Origin: Gemmatimonadota bacterium
GTDB lineage: Bacteria > Gemmatimonadota > Gemmatimonadetes > Gemmatimonadales > Gemmatimonadaceae
Reading direction: 5' to 3'
DNA length: 64,000 nt
Assembly: GCA_016182795.1 (NCBI GenBank)
Contig: JACPFW010000010.1
Coordinates: 1-64,000, forward strand
A program made the translations under genes and the position numbers. The notes under the pieces were generated by a model. It searched no databases. It worked only from the letters and a program-made list of their open reading frames with translations, and was not told where the DNA came from. This document shows positions 11,536 through 20,887 of this stretch, piece after piece (position 1 is the first letter of the stretch; each line of letters opens with the position of its first letter).

Positions 11536-12039
11536 TTAGCCCGCCCGCCGCAGGTGCGTCACGCCGGCCGCGAGTTCCTCGAGCGTTTCCTGCCGGAGAT
11601 GCTCCGGCGCCGCCTTCTTGGGGACGAGGCCCATGGCGACGGCGAGCGCGTAGAGGATGGCTTCGGGGCGCGGCGGGCAGCCGGGAATGAAGAAGTCCAC
11701 GTGGAAGGTCTCGTTAGCGCCGCCGGTCGTCGCGTACGAATCGAACCAGCTTCCGCCGCCCGCGGCACACGAACCCACGGCGACCACCAACTTGGGATCG
11801 GGCACGGCATCGATGAGCCGTTTGAGCGCCGGCGCGGCCTGCCGCGTGACCGGACCACTGACGAGAATCACATCGGCGTGCCGCGGCGAGCCGACCAGCC
11901 GGATGCCGAACCGCTCCGCGTCATAGTACGGCGTGAGCACGTCGATGACTTCGATGTCGCAGCCGTTGCACGCGCCGGCGTTCGCGTGGTAGACCCACAG
12001 CGACTTGGTGAAGGCCTTGCGGCAGAGTTCCTTGAGCAT
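11536..12039 (-). CDS. hyfI: [NiFe]-hydrogenase small subunit, group 4 (HyfI/HycG-like)
   Basis: A 167-residue subunit of the NuoB/hydrogenase small-subunit family carrying the proximal [4Fe-4S] cluster. Its four ligands are present: Cys24 and Cys27 (GACNGCDIE), Cys91 (VGSCAAGG) and Cys121 (IPGCPPRP). It has neither a Tat signal nor the medial and distal cluster domain of uptake hydrogenases, as expected for energy-converting group 4 enzymes, where it pairs with the large subunit on the cytoplasmic side. It is the last gene of the operon. I start it at the ATG at 12039, 5 nt after the stop of the HyfF-like gene. Confidence 0.93.
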   Translation of the reverse strand: MLKELCRKAFTKSLWVYHANAGACNGCDIEVIDVLTPYYDAERFGIRLVGSPRHADVILVSGPVTRQAAPALKRLIDAVPDPKLVVAVGSCAAGGGSWFDSYATTGGANETFHVDFFIPGCPPRPEAILYALAVAMGLVPKKAAPEHLRQETLEELAAGVTHLRRAG

Positions 12040-12044
12040 AGGAC

Positions 12045-13559
12045 TCACGAGCCTCCCAGCACGGCGAGCACGGTGGCCGCTCCATGGAGCGTGTCGTACG
12101 CGAGTGACGGCATCAGGCCGAGCAACAGGCAGAGCACGGCCACGGCAACCATCGGCGCCCACAGCGCGGCGGGCACCTCGCGCACCTCATCGAGCACCAG
12201 TCCATCCAGCGGAGGCGGCGCCCAGAAGACGCGAATCACGGGACGCACGACGGCCACCATGGTGAGCAGGCTGGTGAAGACCGCCACGCCGGCGGCCCAC
12301 CAGAGCCCCGAGTTGGCGAGCGCGAGGTAGATGGTGAACTTGCTCCAGAAGCCGTTGAACGGCGGGAAGCCCGCAATGGACAGGGCGCCGATCAGGAAGC
12401 AGGCGGCGGTGACCGGCATCTGGCGTGCGAGACCGCCGACCTGACTGATGCGGCGCACGCCCGTGGCGTACACCAGCGCGCCGGCGGCCATGAAGAGCAG
12501 GGCCTTGAACAGCGCGTGGTTCATCAGGTGGAAGAGCCCGCCATAGCAGCCCAGGTACGTACCGAGCGCGATGCCCGACAGTACATATCCCATCTGGCTC
12601 ACGGACGAGTAGGCGAGCAGGCGCTTGAGATCGTCCTGCGCCATGGCGAGCACCACGCCAACGACCATGGTGAGGCAACCGACGGCGACGGCGAACACGG
12701 TGAGCTGGGGAATGGCGGGGAAGAAGATGCTGACAGTGCGCGCCAGCGCGTAGAGCGCGACCTTGATCATCACGCCGGAGAGGAGCACGCTCACCGGCGC
12801 GGGCGCCTCCGCGTGCGCATCGGGGAGCCAGACGTGGAACGGCACGAGGCCGGCCTTCGAGCCGAATCCGATGATCAGCAGCGCCACCGCGGCGAGCGCC
12901 GTGGGACGTGGAATGAGGGGCGCGACATCGCGGATGCGGCTCAGCATAAGGGTATCGGCGCCGGTGAGTGTGCCGGTGGCGGCGCCGCCGGCGTAGACCA
13001 CCACGCAGCCAAGCAGGGCGAAGGTGATGCCGACGGTGAGCAGGATCAGGTATTTGTAGCCAGCCTCGAGCGCGCGGCGATTCCAGAAGAACGCCACCAG
13101 CAGCCCCGAGCTGAGCGTGGTGGCCTCAACCGCGACGTAGAGCATTACCACATTGTTGGTCACGACCGCCCACGACATCGTGCCGAGGAACATCAGGACC
13201 AACGCGTAGAAGACCGCCGGCCGCCGCTCGGGACCGCCCATGCCCGCGGTCTCCATCATCTGTCCGTGCGTCGAGTAGCGAATGGAGTAGACGACGGCAA
13301 TCAGGCCGATCACCCCGACGACGAGCATCATCAGGGCCGAGAGCGCATCGACGCGCAGCTCTTCGCCCCATGCGACGAGGATGTTGCCCGACGCGACACG
13401 CACGGCCACCACGACACCCACGACGGCGAGCAGGCCGGCGGTGACGAGGGCGACCAGTTCGCAATAGCGCCGCCGTCGCGTGCCGGTGGCGAGGAGCAGG
13501 CACCCGGCAATGACGGGGACCAGGCAGGCAATCGAGGGCAGCGAAGACGGCGTTACCAT
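12045..13559 (-). CDS. hyfF: Hydrogenase-4 antiporter-like membrane subunit (HyfF-like)
   Basis: A 504-residue protein with about 14 transmembrane helices, homologous to the Mrp/NuoN-type antiporter subunits. The conserved proton-path segment is visible as WLPDAHAEAPAPVSVLLSG followed by MIKVALYALAR, and LAYSSVSQMGYVLSGIALG marks the second channel. Its length and position next to the HyfE-like gene match E. coli HyfF. It should form one of three ion-translocating channels of the complex. The ATG lies inside the end of the HyfE-like gene (ATGGTAA, 7-nt overlap). Confidence 0.93.
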   Translation of the reverse strand: MVTPSSLPSIACLVPVIAGCLLLATGTRRRRYCELVALVTAGLLAVVGVVVAVRVASGNILVAWGEELRVDALSALMMLVVGVIGLIAVVYSIRYSTHGQMMETAGMGGPERRPAVFYALVLMFLGTMSWAVVTNNVVMLYVAVEATTLSSGLLVAFFWNRRALEAGYKYLILLTVGITFALLGCVVVYAGGAATGTLTGADTLMLSRIRDVAPLIPRPTALAAVALLIIGFGSKAGLVPFHVWLPDAHAEAPAPVSVLLSGVMIKVALYALARTVSIFFPAIPQLTVFAVAVGCLTMVVGVVLAMAQDDLKRLLAYSSVSQMGYVLSGIALGTYLGCYGGLFHLMNHALFKALLFMAAGALVYATGVRRISQVGGLARQMPVTAACFLIGALSIAGFPPFNGFWSKFTIYLALANSGLWWAAGVAVFTSLLTMVAVVRPVIRVFWAPPPLDGLVLDEVREVPAALWAPMVAVAVLCLLLGLMPSLAYDTLHGAATVLAVLGGS

Positions 13560-14227
13560 CGGAGCTCCCGAAGCCGGTACGTGTCAGTGGTGCCGAACTC
13601 GTGCACCAGTCCTTCGATGACGTAGAGCAGCAGGAAGACGGTGACCACCACTTCCGACGCGACGCCAAAGAGCGCCGTCTCCGGCAGACCCGGCGCAAAG
13701 CTCACGAGACCAAGGTGGATGCCGTTCTCGAGCAGGCAGAGTCCGATGACCGCCTTCACCGCGTCGCGGCGCGTGAGCAGCGCCCACAAGCCGAGGACAA
13801 ACACCGTGGAGGCTACCGCGAGATTGGTGCGGAGCACTTCGTCGTCGGCGAGCGCGCTGGGGACGAGGAGCGCTGCCTGGCCGTGCGTGAGCCGGAAGAA
13901 TGCGACCATCAGCACGGCAGCCACGAGAATGGACGGAGCGAAACCGACGAGCGGCTTCACCTCTTCGGTGCCGGTCTTGCGGATGTAGCGCAGGAGAAAC
14001 CACGGGATTAGCAGCGCCTTGGTCACCAGCGCGGTCGCGGCCCACCAGTACAGCGCGTGGTTCATGGCGGCAAAGGAGGCGAGCAGGGCGACGATGAGGA
14101 GCGCCTGAACCACATAGGCGACCACCGCCGCACGAAGCCGTCGGGTCTCGACCACAAGCACCGACGTGATGACGAGCGTCAGGCTCAGGGTGCGGATGAG
14201 CGAAACGGGGAGGAGGTCCGATATCAC
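13553..14227 (-). CDS. hyfE: Hydrogenase-4 membrane subunit HyfE-like
   Basis: A 224-residue, mainly hydrophobic protein with about seven helices, similar to HyfE, a fusion-like relative of the NuoK/MrpC subunits. The segment RDAVKAVIGLCLLENGIHLGLVSFAPG resembles the NuoK region, with an intramembrane Glu (LLENG) likely to take part in proton transfer. The GTG start overlaps the HyfH-like stop as GTGA. HyfE is found in hydrogenase-4 but not hydrogenase-3 of E. coli, which supports the larger Hyf-type assignment. Confidence 0.9.
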   Translation of the reverse strand: MISDLLPVSLIRTLSLTLVITSVLVVETRRLRAAVVAYVVQALLIVALLASFAAMNHALYWWAATALVTKALLIPWFLLRYIRKTGTEEVKPLVGFAPSILVAAVLMVAFFRLTHGQAALLVPSALADDEVLRTNLAVASTVFVLGLWALLTRRDAVKAVIGLCLLENGIHLGLVSFAPGLPETALFGVASEVVVTVFLLLYVIEGLVHEFGTTDTYRLRELRW

Positions 14228-14763
14228 GGCGTGGGTCTCCTCAGATCGACGGCCGAGGTGACACCATTGGGGGCCCACAGGTCGAGCAGGCCAGGCGCCG
14301 GTAGATCGGCGCCGGCGCGGGCGCACGACGTGTCGGCCCGAAACCCGCGAACAGGGAGCTGCTCCATGGACGTGGGCGGCGGGAAGCAGCGACCACACCG
14401 CTGACACGGACCCATGAAGACGTCAAGCGAGAGTTCGAGATCGTCCACCGTGTTGGTTGCGGTCTCGAACTCGAGCGTATGCGCGAGCGCGCCTTCGGGG
14501 CAAACCTCGGAGCAGCGTCCGCAGTAGGTGCAGCGGGCGAGCGAGAAATGCAGGGTGCGCACCATCGGCGCGTCGTCGCGGATGAGGATGACGCCCGAGG
14601 GGCAGACGGCGGCGCATCCGCCGCATCCGATGCACAGGTCAGCGTCGAGCGAGAGCTTGCCGCGGAATCCGGGCGCCGGATCGTGCGGCGCAAACGGATA
14701 CGGCAGGGTGACGCGTCCGGCCTGCACGCAGATGAGGGCTTCGCGGAGCTTGCTCAGGAGCAC
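14224..14763 (-). CDS. hyfH: Hydrogenase 4Fe-4S ferredoxin-like subunit (HyfH/HycF/NuoI-like)
   Basis: A 179-residue NuoI-like subunit expected to carry electrons between the peripheral modules and the small subunit. Two [4Fe-4S] motifs are complete: Cys44, 47, 50 and 54 (CIGCGGCAAVCP) and Cys78, 81, 84 and 88 (CTYCGRCSEVCP). A further group, Cys120, 123 and 126 (CQRCGRC) plus Cys147, could bind a third metal centre. The GTG start at 14763 has an AGGAGGT ribosome-binding site upstream, one of the clearest in the operon, and lies 10 nt beyond the HyfC-like stop. Confidence 0.92.
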   Translation of the reverse strand: MLLSKLREALICVQAGRVTLPYPFAPHDPAPGFRGKLSLDADLCIGCGGCAAVCPSGVILIRDDAPMVRTLHFSLARCTYCGRCSEVCPEGALAHTLEFETATNTVDDLELSLDVFMGPCQRCGRCFPPPTSMEQLPVRGFRADTSCARAGADLPAPGLLDLWAPNGVTSAVDLRRPTP

Positions 14764-14773
14764 GGTGCACCTC

Positions 14774-15691
14774 CTACATGCCGACGACGGCGAAGGCCAT
14801 CGCGGCGAGCGACGAGAGGGCGACGCGCAGATAGTATCCCATCGCCTGCTCGACCTTGAGACGCGGGTTCACGACGTCGACCACCGCGACCAGCACGAGC
14901 ACGACGAGCGCCTTGAGCAGCGCCAGCGGCGCGTCGGCCGCCAGCACGCCGGTGCGCGGCCACGGGAAGAACAGCTCAACGAGCAGGAGCGAGAAGACGA
15001 GCTGCCGGGCCCACATCGTCCAGCGAAACAGGGCGAGACGGGGACCGCTCTGCTCAACGAGCGGTCCACCCATGACCTCTTGGTCGGCCTCGGGGATATC
15101 GAATGGCAGCTTGCCGGCCTGCGCCTGCACCGCGAGAAAGAGCGCCACGCCGGCGAGCGTCATGCTGATGGTTGGGCCGTGCGCGGCGTTCCAGTCGGCG
15201 ATGCCAGCTACCGAGAGCGTGCCGGCCTTCATGGCGCCGACGACCAGTGTGACGGCCACCACCGGCTCCACCGAGAGCAGCGACATCATCTCCCGCGATC
15301 CGCCGACCGCGGCGTACGGGCTTCCGCTGGCGAACGCGGTGAGAATGAGCAGCACCGCGCTCATGCTGGCCACGTACACCACCCCAATGACGTCGCCGGC
15401 GAACGCGAGCGGCGGCGCGCCGCCAATGGGAATGATGGTGGCCAGCAGCAGCACCGATGCGAGCGCGGCGGCGGGCGCCACGGCGTACGCGGGGTGCTGC
15501 ACCGTCAGCAGATCCTCCTTGCCCAGCAGTTTCAGCGTGTCGAGGAAGGGCTGGAACACCGGCGGTCCCATGCGCGAATGCAGGGTGGCCTTCAACTTGC
15601 GCAGCAGGCCTTCATAGAGCGGTGACAGCAGAAGGACGAGCGCCACATTCAGAATGGCGAGGGCCGCAACTTTCAGGATGGTCGCGCTCAT
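14774..15691 (-). CDS. hyfC: Hydrogenase membrane subunit HyfC/HycD (NuoH-like)
   Basis: A 305-residue membrane protein with about eight helices, homologous to NuoH/HycD. The N-terminal SPLYEGLLRKLKATLHSRMGPP is the typical cytoplasmic loop that contacts the hydrogenase module, and IPEADQEVMGGPLVEQSGPR is the conserved acidic loop. The subunit anchors the catalytic module and links redox chemistry to ion movement. Its ATG overlaps the large-subunit stop by 4 nt (ATGA). Confidence 0.94.
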   Translation of the reverse strand: MSATILKVAALAILNVALVLLLSPLYEGLLRKLKATLHSRMGPPVFQPFLDTLKLLGKEDLLTVQHPAYAVAPAAALASVLLLATIIPIGGAPPLAFAGDVIGVVYVASMSAVLLILTAFASGSPYAAVGGSREMMSLLSVEPVVAVTLVVGAMKAGTLSVAGIADWNAAHGPTISMTLAGVALFLAVQAQAGKLPFDIPEADQEVMGGPLVEQSGPRLALFRWTMWARQLVFSLLLVELFFPWPRTGVLAADAPLALLKALVVLVLVAVVDVVNPRLKVEQAMGYYLRVALSSLAAMAFAVVGM

Positions 15692-17385
15692 AGGTCGTAT
15701 CCCCCGTCGCCGGTGGACGCCGACTGGGTCAGTGCCTGCAGTTCCTTGAGCGAGTAGACACGCACCCGGCCGTCACGGCAGTCCACGGTCTCCATGCGCT
15801 CGGTGCACGAGAAGCAGGGGTCGATGCTGCCAATGGTGATGGGGACGTCGGCGATGGACTGGCCGCGAATCATCGCCGGAATAGCCTGCAGGTTGGGGAA
15901 CGTTGGGGCGCGCACCCGCCACCGATACGGCCGGTTCACGCCGCCCGTCATGACGAAGTGAATGGCCTCGCCGCGCGGCGCCTCGACCGCGGACACGCCA
16001 ATGCGCCCGGCGGGAATCTCGTCGAACTCGGCGAGCACGGGTCCGGTGGGGAGGTTGTCGATCGCCTCCCGCACCAACCGAATGCTGTCGGCCAACTCAT
16101 CGAGACGCACAATGACGCGCGACCACGTGTCGCATCCGTCGGCGAGGCAGAGGTGCGGGGGAAGGTCGTCGTACGCCGCGTACGGATGGTCGAGCCGCGC
16201 ATCGATTGGCACGTTCGACGCGCGCGCCGGCGGTCCGACGACGCAGATCTCCCGCGCCCATTCCGTGGAAAGCGGTCCCACACCCTTGGTGCGGGCATGC
16301 AGGGTGCTGTCGTCCGTGATGGCCTTGCGCACGGCGATGGCTTCGCGCTCGACCGTGGCGAGGACGTCGCGAATCCTCGGCAGCTGGGCGTCGCTGATGT
16401 CGCGCCGCACGCCGCCCACCATGTTCATGCCATACGTCTTGCGGTTGCCGCTGATCTCCTCGGTCAGCCACATCACGGGCTCGCGGATGCGCCACGTCTG
16501 CATCAGCACGGTGTCGAATCCAATGATGTGCCCGGCGATGCCCAGCCACAGCAGGTGCGAGTGGATGCGCTCGAGTTCGAGCATGATGGTGCGGATGTAC
16601 GCCGCGCGACGCGGCACAACGATACCCGCGGCCTTTTCGGCGGCCTGGCAATAGCACGTGGAGTGAATGAAGCCGCAGATGCCGCAGATGCGCTCGGCGA
16701 GGAACGGGATGCGATCCCACGTGAGCACGCTGTCGCCGAGCTTCTCGATGCCGCGATGATTGTAGAAGCCGCGATAGTCGCAGCCCACCACCGTCTCGCC
16801 CTCGACGAACAGCCGAAAGCGCGCCGGCTCCTCGAGCACCGGGAAGAAGGGACCGATGGGAACCACGCTCGTTCCCTTGGGCGGCGACTTGAGTTCCGGA
16901 GCCGCGCCCTCCACCGACGGCGGCCGGTAGTTGTACGCGACGTCACGGCGCAGGGGATGCACCCCCTTGGGCCAGTCGTCGGGAAGCACGAGGCGACGCG
17001 GATCGGGATGCCCCACGGGCTCCACGCCGATCATGTCGTGGAATTCCTGCTCGGCCCACGCCGCGCCCGGAATGAGCGGCGTGATGGAATCGATGCGCGG
17101 ATCGCCCGCCGACACGGGGCAATCAATCGCGACGAACTGGTGCGCGTCGTCCATCGCGAAGAGATGGACAATGCCGTAGCCGCCGCCAAGCGGACGCTCG
17201 TCAATGCCGACGGTGACGAGGAATCGGGTGCCGAGTTCTTTCATGGTTGCGGTGGCGGTCCGCACGTCGGCCGGGTTCACGGACACCCAGAGGAGATCGG
17301 GCTCCAGCTCGCGGGCCACCAAGAGGCCGGCGCCGAGACGACTTGTCAGCAGGGTGACCGCCTCGGCGGTTGCGGTGGCGATCAT
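15688..17385 (-). CDS. hyfG: [NiFe]-hydrogenase large subunit, group 4 (HyfG/HycE-like, with NuoC-like N-domain)
   Basis: A 565-residue catalytic subunit. Residues about 1-155 form a NuoC-like (30-kDa) domain and the rest a NuoD/hydrogenase large-subunit domain; this fusion is normal for HycE/HyfG. Both Ni-binding cysteine pairs are intact: Cys234 and Cys237 (RICGICGFIHS) and Cys524 and Cys527 (DPCFSCTER). A 35-residue tail follows Arg530, matching the pro-peptide that an endopeptidase removes after nickel insertion in HycE. The enzyme should therefore be a functional hydrogenase rather than a complex I subunit. The ATG overlaps the preceding stop by 4 nt. Confidence 0.95.
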   Translation of the reverse strand: MIATATAEAVTLLTSRLGAGLLVARELEPDLLWVSVNPADVRTATATMKELGTRFLVTVGIDERPLGGGYGIVHLFAMDDAHQFVAIDCPVSAGDPRIDSITPLIPGAAWAEQEFHDMIGVEPVGHPDPRRLVLPDDWPKGVHPLRRDVAYNYRPPSVEGAAPELKSPPKGTSVVPIGPFFPVLEEPARFRLFVEGETVVGCDYRGFYNHRGIEKLGDSVLTWDRIPFLAERICGICGFIHSTCYCQAAEKAAGIVVPRRAAYIRTIMLELERIHSHLLWLGIAGHIIGFDTVLMQTWRIREPVMWLTEEISGNRKTYGMNMVGGVRRDISDAQLPRIRDVLATVEREAIAVRKAITDDSTLHARTKGVGPLSTEWAREICVVGPPARASNVPIDARLDHPYAAYDDLPPHLCLADGCDTWSRVIVRLDELADSIRLVREAIDNLPTGPVLAEFDEIPAGRIGVSAVEAPRGEAIHFVMTGGVNRPYRWRVRAPTFPNLQAIPAMIRGQSIADVPITIGSIDPCFSCTERMETVDCRDGRVRVYSLKELQALTQSASTGDGGYDL

Positions 17386-19421
17386 GGTGCGCCTCCGGTG
17401 ACGAGCAGAACCGTCAAGATCACCGCAACGGCGCCGATGATGATCCAGAGCAGGTAGACCTGCGGAATGCCCACGTGGGTGCGACTGACGCCGCGCACCG
17501 CGCCCTGCGTGCCACGCGCCAACGGCTGATAGAGCCAGTGGTCGAGGTCGAGGGTTCGGCGCAGAAAGTCCGGGAACTCGAATCGCACCACGGGCATGCG
17601 CGGATACATGCCGTGAAAGACGTCCTTGAATGGCCGATACAAACTGTCTGCCCGATAGCGCAGCTCCGCCGGATTCTCTTCCTCGCCGCACGCCCAGACG
17701 GGCACCCGGCGCGTCACGACCCCGCCGGCGCGCTGCAGGCCGACGTACGCGGCGATGCCGAGGATGAGCAGGACCGCGGTCAACGGCACCGGCGCCCACG
17801 ACGCGAGCGTGATGCCGTCTCGCGCCAACGCGAGCGTGGTGTTGGAACCACCGAGCAGGGACGCAAAGTCTGGCGCACCGATCATCGACGGCAGTCCGAC
17901 GATTGCCTGATGCACGAGGCGCAGCACCGCGAACGGCGCAAGTCCGACCACCAGACAGGCACCGGCGAGCACGTACTGCGGCGCGAGCATCGTGGCCGGG
18001 ACGTCACGAATGGGCGGCGCGCCCGCCGGCGTCACGACCGGCGCACCGAGGAAGGCGCCGGCGACGTACTTCACGAACGACGCCAGCGTGACGATGGAGA
18101 TGAACATCGCGACGAGTGCGGCCACTGGGAGCAGGAACGACGACTCGGCGCCGAGGATGCCAGTGGCGTACAGCAGCCATTTGCTGGTGAAGCCATTCAA
18201 CGGCGGCACGCCGGCGATAGCCAGCGAGGCCACTAGGGAGCAGGCCATCGTGCCGGCCATCACGCCGCCGAGTCCGCCGCCGAGCGCCGACAGGCTGCGC
18301 GAGCCGGTCCGATACTCCACCGCGCCGGCGCCAAGAAACAGGCACGGCTTGTAGAGGGAGTTGTTGATGAGGTGGAACAGACCGGCGACGAGGCCCAGGG
18401 TGCCGAGCAGCGGATCGGTTTGCATGAGCGCAATGCCGGCTCCCACGCCGAAGAACATGTAGCCGACCTGGCCGATGACGTGGTACGACATCAGGCGCTT
18501 GGCATCATCCTGCTTGAGGGCGCTGAGCGTTCCGGCGAAGAGCGAGGTCAGTCCGGCGACAGCGATGACAATGCCCCAAATCGTCGTGGCCGGGCCGAGC
18601 GGGAGCAGGTGCAGGAAGACGCGCAGCAAGCCGTAGATGCCGAGCTTGGTCATCGTGCCGCCGAAGGCAGCGGTCACACTCGTGGGCGCGGCGGTGTAGG
18701 CATCGGGCAGCCAGGTGCCCATCGGCAGGATGCCGGCCTTGGTGGCGAACCCGAAAAAGAAGAGGAAGAGCACCGCATGCCCAGTGACCGGCGCGGTGTC
18801 CAACAGTGTGGCGAGCGAGACGCGAATGGCCTCGAAGTCGAACGACCCGGCGCGACGCCACAGCACCAGCGCGGCGCCCATCAGGCCGAGCGCGGCGCCC
18901 TGATTCCAGACGAAGTACTTGAGGCCCGCACGATGCGCCTCCCGGCTCTCGCGTTCGAAAATCACGAGCACGAACGACGTCAGCGTCATCAGTTCCCAGA
19001 ACACCAGGAACCAGAAGAGGTCGGTGGTGACCACCGTGCCGCCGATGGCCAGGAAGAGGATCAGGAGCACGGGGTAGTACTTCGTCAGACCGTCCCGCAC
19101 GAAGCGCCCCATGTACTCCACCGAATAGAGCGTGGTGAGCAGGGCGATGGGGCCCGCGAGGCACAGGAAGACGGCGCTCAGCGGATCAACATGGATGCGC
19201 AGCGCCGCGCCGAGGGCGCGAATAGGGAGCGCGGAGACCTCCGGGTCACCGCCGCCGCGAAACGCGCGGACCGCGGACGCCACCATCAGGATGGCCGCAC
19301 CGCTGACGGCGACGACGCTCACCCAAGCGCCGCGGCGGCCGCGGCGCGCGGTGATCAACGCGCCGAGGGCGCCAGCGATGAGAAACGCGGCCGCGGCCTC
19401 AAGAAGGCGAAACGTGATCAT
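17382..19421 (-). CDS. hyfB: Hydrogenase-4 antiporter-like subunit B (HyfB/NuoL-like)
   Basis: A 679-residue membrane protein, close to the length of E. coli HyfB (672). About 16 helices are predicted. The antiporter signature is seen in LPDAYTAAPTSVTAAFGGTM and following TKLGIYGLLRV, and LMSYHVIGQVGYMFFGVGAG marks the second half. A long C-terminal extension with VWACGEEENPAELRYRADS and a last helix matches HyfB/HycC, where the lateral helix and final helix clamp the membrane arm. The start at 19421 gives ATGA overlap with the previous gene. Confidence 0.94.
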   Translation of the reverse strand: MITFRLLEAAAAFLIAGALGALITARRGRRGAWVSVVAVSGAAILMVASAVRAFRGGGDPEVSALPIRALGAALRIHVDPLSAVFLCLAGPIALLTTLYSVEYMGRFVRDGLTKYYPVLLILFLAIGGTVVTTDLFWFLVFWELMTLTSFVLVIFERESREAHRAGLKYFVWNQGAALGLMGAALVLWRRAGSFDFEAIRVSLATLLDTAPVTGHAVLFLFFFGFATKAGILPMGTWLPDAYTAAPTSVTAAFGGTMTKLGIYGLLRVFLHLLPLGPATTIWGIVIAVAGLTSLFAGTLSALKQDDAKRLMSYHVIGQVGYMFFGVGAGIALMQTDPLLGTLGLVAGLFHLINNSLYKPCLFLGAGAVEYRTGSRSLSALGGGLGGVMAGTMACSLVASLAIAGVPPLNGFTSKWLLYATGILGAESSFLLPVAALVAMFISIVTLASFVKYVAGAFLGAPVVTPAGAPPIRDVPATMLAPQYVLAGACLVVGLAPFAVLRLVHQAIVGLPSMIGAPDFASLLGGSNTTLALARDGITLASWAPVPLTAVLLILGIAAYVGLQRAGGVVTRRVPVWACGEEENPAELRYRADSLYRPFKDVFHGMYPRMPVVRFEFPDFLRRTLDLDHWLYQPLARGTQGAVRGVSRTHVGIPQVYLLWIIIGAVAVILTVLLVTGGAP

Positions 19422-20887
19422 GGCGCGATCCGATGGACGAGGGGAATGCCGATGACGGGCGCGATCAGGCACCCGAGCATCAGGACCCACAGCGCGGCCT
19501 TCATGCTGCGCGGCAGGAGAATGGGTTGCCGTTCCACCCCGGTTGGTGTCCACGGCCCGAGAAAGACCACTTGGCCGACGCGCAGCATCCAGCCGAACGC
19601 GACAAGGCTCTCGACGAGGACGAGGGTGACGATCACCGGGCCCATTGGACTGGGCAGTCGAATGGCGCCGGCGAGAATCATGAACTTGCTCCAGAAGCCG
19701 GCGAATGGTGGAATGCCGGTGACGGTCACCACGCCGATGAAGTACGCGGCGGCGGTGATGGGCATGACGCGCGCGACGCCGCGGAGCCGCGAAATGCTGC
19801 GCGAGCCGGTAATCCACGCCACGGCACCGACGCACAGGAACAGCGTCGCCTTGCCGAAGGCGTGGCAGATGATGTGCAGCACGCCGCCTTGCAGGCCGAC
19901 GGGCGAGCCCATCGCCCCGATGGCGACGCCAAGAAGTACGTAGCCCAAATGCGCGATCGTCGAGTACGCGAGCAGCCGCTTGAGATCGTCCTGCAGGAAA
20001 TAGAAGGACAGCGCGACGAGCATCGTAACGAACGCCATCACGGCCATCAGCAGTCCGACGCCGTGCGGGACCGCCCATCCGCTGCTCACGGCGCGGGCCA
20101 TCAAGAAGACCCCGGCCTTGACCATCGCCGCCGCGTGCAGGTACGCGCTGATCGGCGTCGGCGCCTCCATTGCGTCGGGCAGCCACGTGTGCAGCGGCAC
20201 CTGCGCCGCCTTGGCCCACGCGGCAACGAGCAGGAAGCCGTAGACCCAGCCCCGCAGGTTCTCGTTCATCCGCGACGGCGCGTCGAAGTCGAACGATCCG
20301 GTCTGCGCGAACATCACGAGCAGGGCGGCGATGAAGAACAGGCCGCCCGCGTGCGTCATGAGGATGGCCTTGAAGCCGACCCGCAGGCTGGTTGCACTTC
20401 TATAGAATGAGATCAGCGACCACGAGCAGACCGCCGTCAGTTCCCAGAACAGGAACAACTGCAGGAAGTTGGGCGCGGTGGCGACGCCGACCATGCTGGC
20501 CATGAAGGCGAGCAGCCAGAAGTAATAGCGTCCCTGATCCTCGGGCGTCCCGTGATGTTCCTGATTGTGCTCGGTGAGGTATCCGTGCGAATACAGCACG
20601 GTGAGGAAACCGATGATCGTGACGACGAGCAGCAGGATGGTCGCCAGCGGGTCGAGCAGGAGACCGAACAGACCAGCCCCAGCCTCACGCCCGAGCCACG
20701 GCAGGCCGCCGAGCCGAACGTCATAGCCCAACGGGAAGGCTGACCAGGCGGCCCAGATGGCGAGCAGCGCGGCCGCCAGCGCGGCGCGCACGGCGATGCC
20801 GCGTGATTCTTCCGCGCGCGCGTGGCCGGCCATCACGGCGCCGGCAACGGGGAGCAGGAGCACGAGACAGAGGATCACCGTCAGCAT
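19418..20887 (-). CDS. hyfD: Hydrogenase-4 antiporter-like subunit D (HyfD/NuoN-like)
   Basis: A 489-residue protein with about 14 helices, similar in length to E. coli HyfD (479). Antiporter features include WLPDAMEAPTPISAYLHAAA followed by MVKAGVFLMAR, and LLAYSTIAHLGYVLLGVAIG. It is the third Mrp-type subunit of this operon, giving a membrane arm as large as that of hydrogenase-4. The ATG at 20887 overlaps the maturation-protease stop (ATGCTGA); an upstream extension to 20962 would run further into the protease gene and is unlikely. Confidence 0.92.
   Translation of the reverse strand: MLTVILCLVLLLPVAGAVMAGHARAEESRGIAVRAALAAALLAIWAAWSAFPLGYDVRLGGLPWLGREAGAGLFGLLLDPLATILLLVVTIIGFLTVLYSHGYLTEHNQEHHGTPEDQGRYYFWLLAFMASMVGVATAPNFLQLFLFWELTAVCSWSLISFYRSATSLRVGFKAILMTHAGGLFFIAALLVMFAQTGSFDFDAPSRMNENLRGWVYGFLLVAAWAKAAQVPLHTWLPDAMEAPTPISAYLHAAAMVKAGVFLMARAVSSGWAVPHGVGLLMAVMAFVTMLVALSFYFLQDDLKRLLAYSTIAHLGYVLLGVAIGAMGSPVGLQGGVLHIICHAFGKATLFLCVGAVAWITGSRSISRLRGVARVMPITAAAYFIGVVTVTGIPPFAGFWSKFMILAGAIRLPSPMGPVIVTLVLVESLVAFGWMLRVGQVVFLGPWTPTGVERQPILLPRSMKAALWVLMLGCLIAPVIGIPLVHRIAP

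Noticed and set aside
15688-17385. NuoC-NuoD-like fusion as a novel architecture
   Set aside because: HycE and HyfG of E. coli have the same fusion and length.
15958-17457. Long plus-strand open frame opposite the hydrogenase large subunit
   Set aside because: It mirrors a gene with unmistakable catalytic motifs; its own translation is rich in His, Arg and Ala with no domain features. High G+C produces such antisense frames.
17386-17799. Upstream extension of the large-subunit frame to 17799
   Set aside because: It would overlap the HyfB-like gene by over 400 nt; the ATG at 17385 gives the standard NuoC-domain start and an ATGA junction.
18372-19943. 523-codon plus-strand frame across two antiporter-subunit genes
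   Set aside because: It crosses the junction of two clear membrane-protein genes and encodes a hydrophilic E/Q/R/H-rich shadow.
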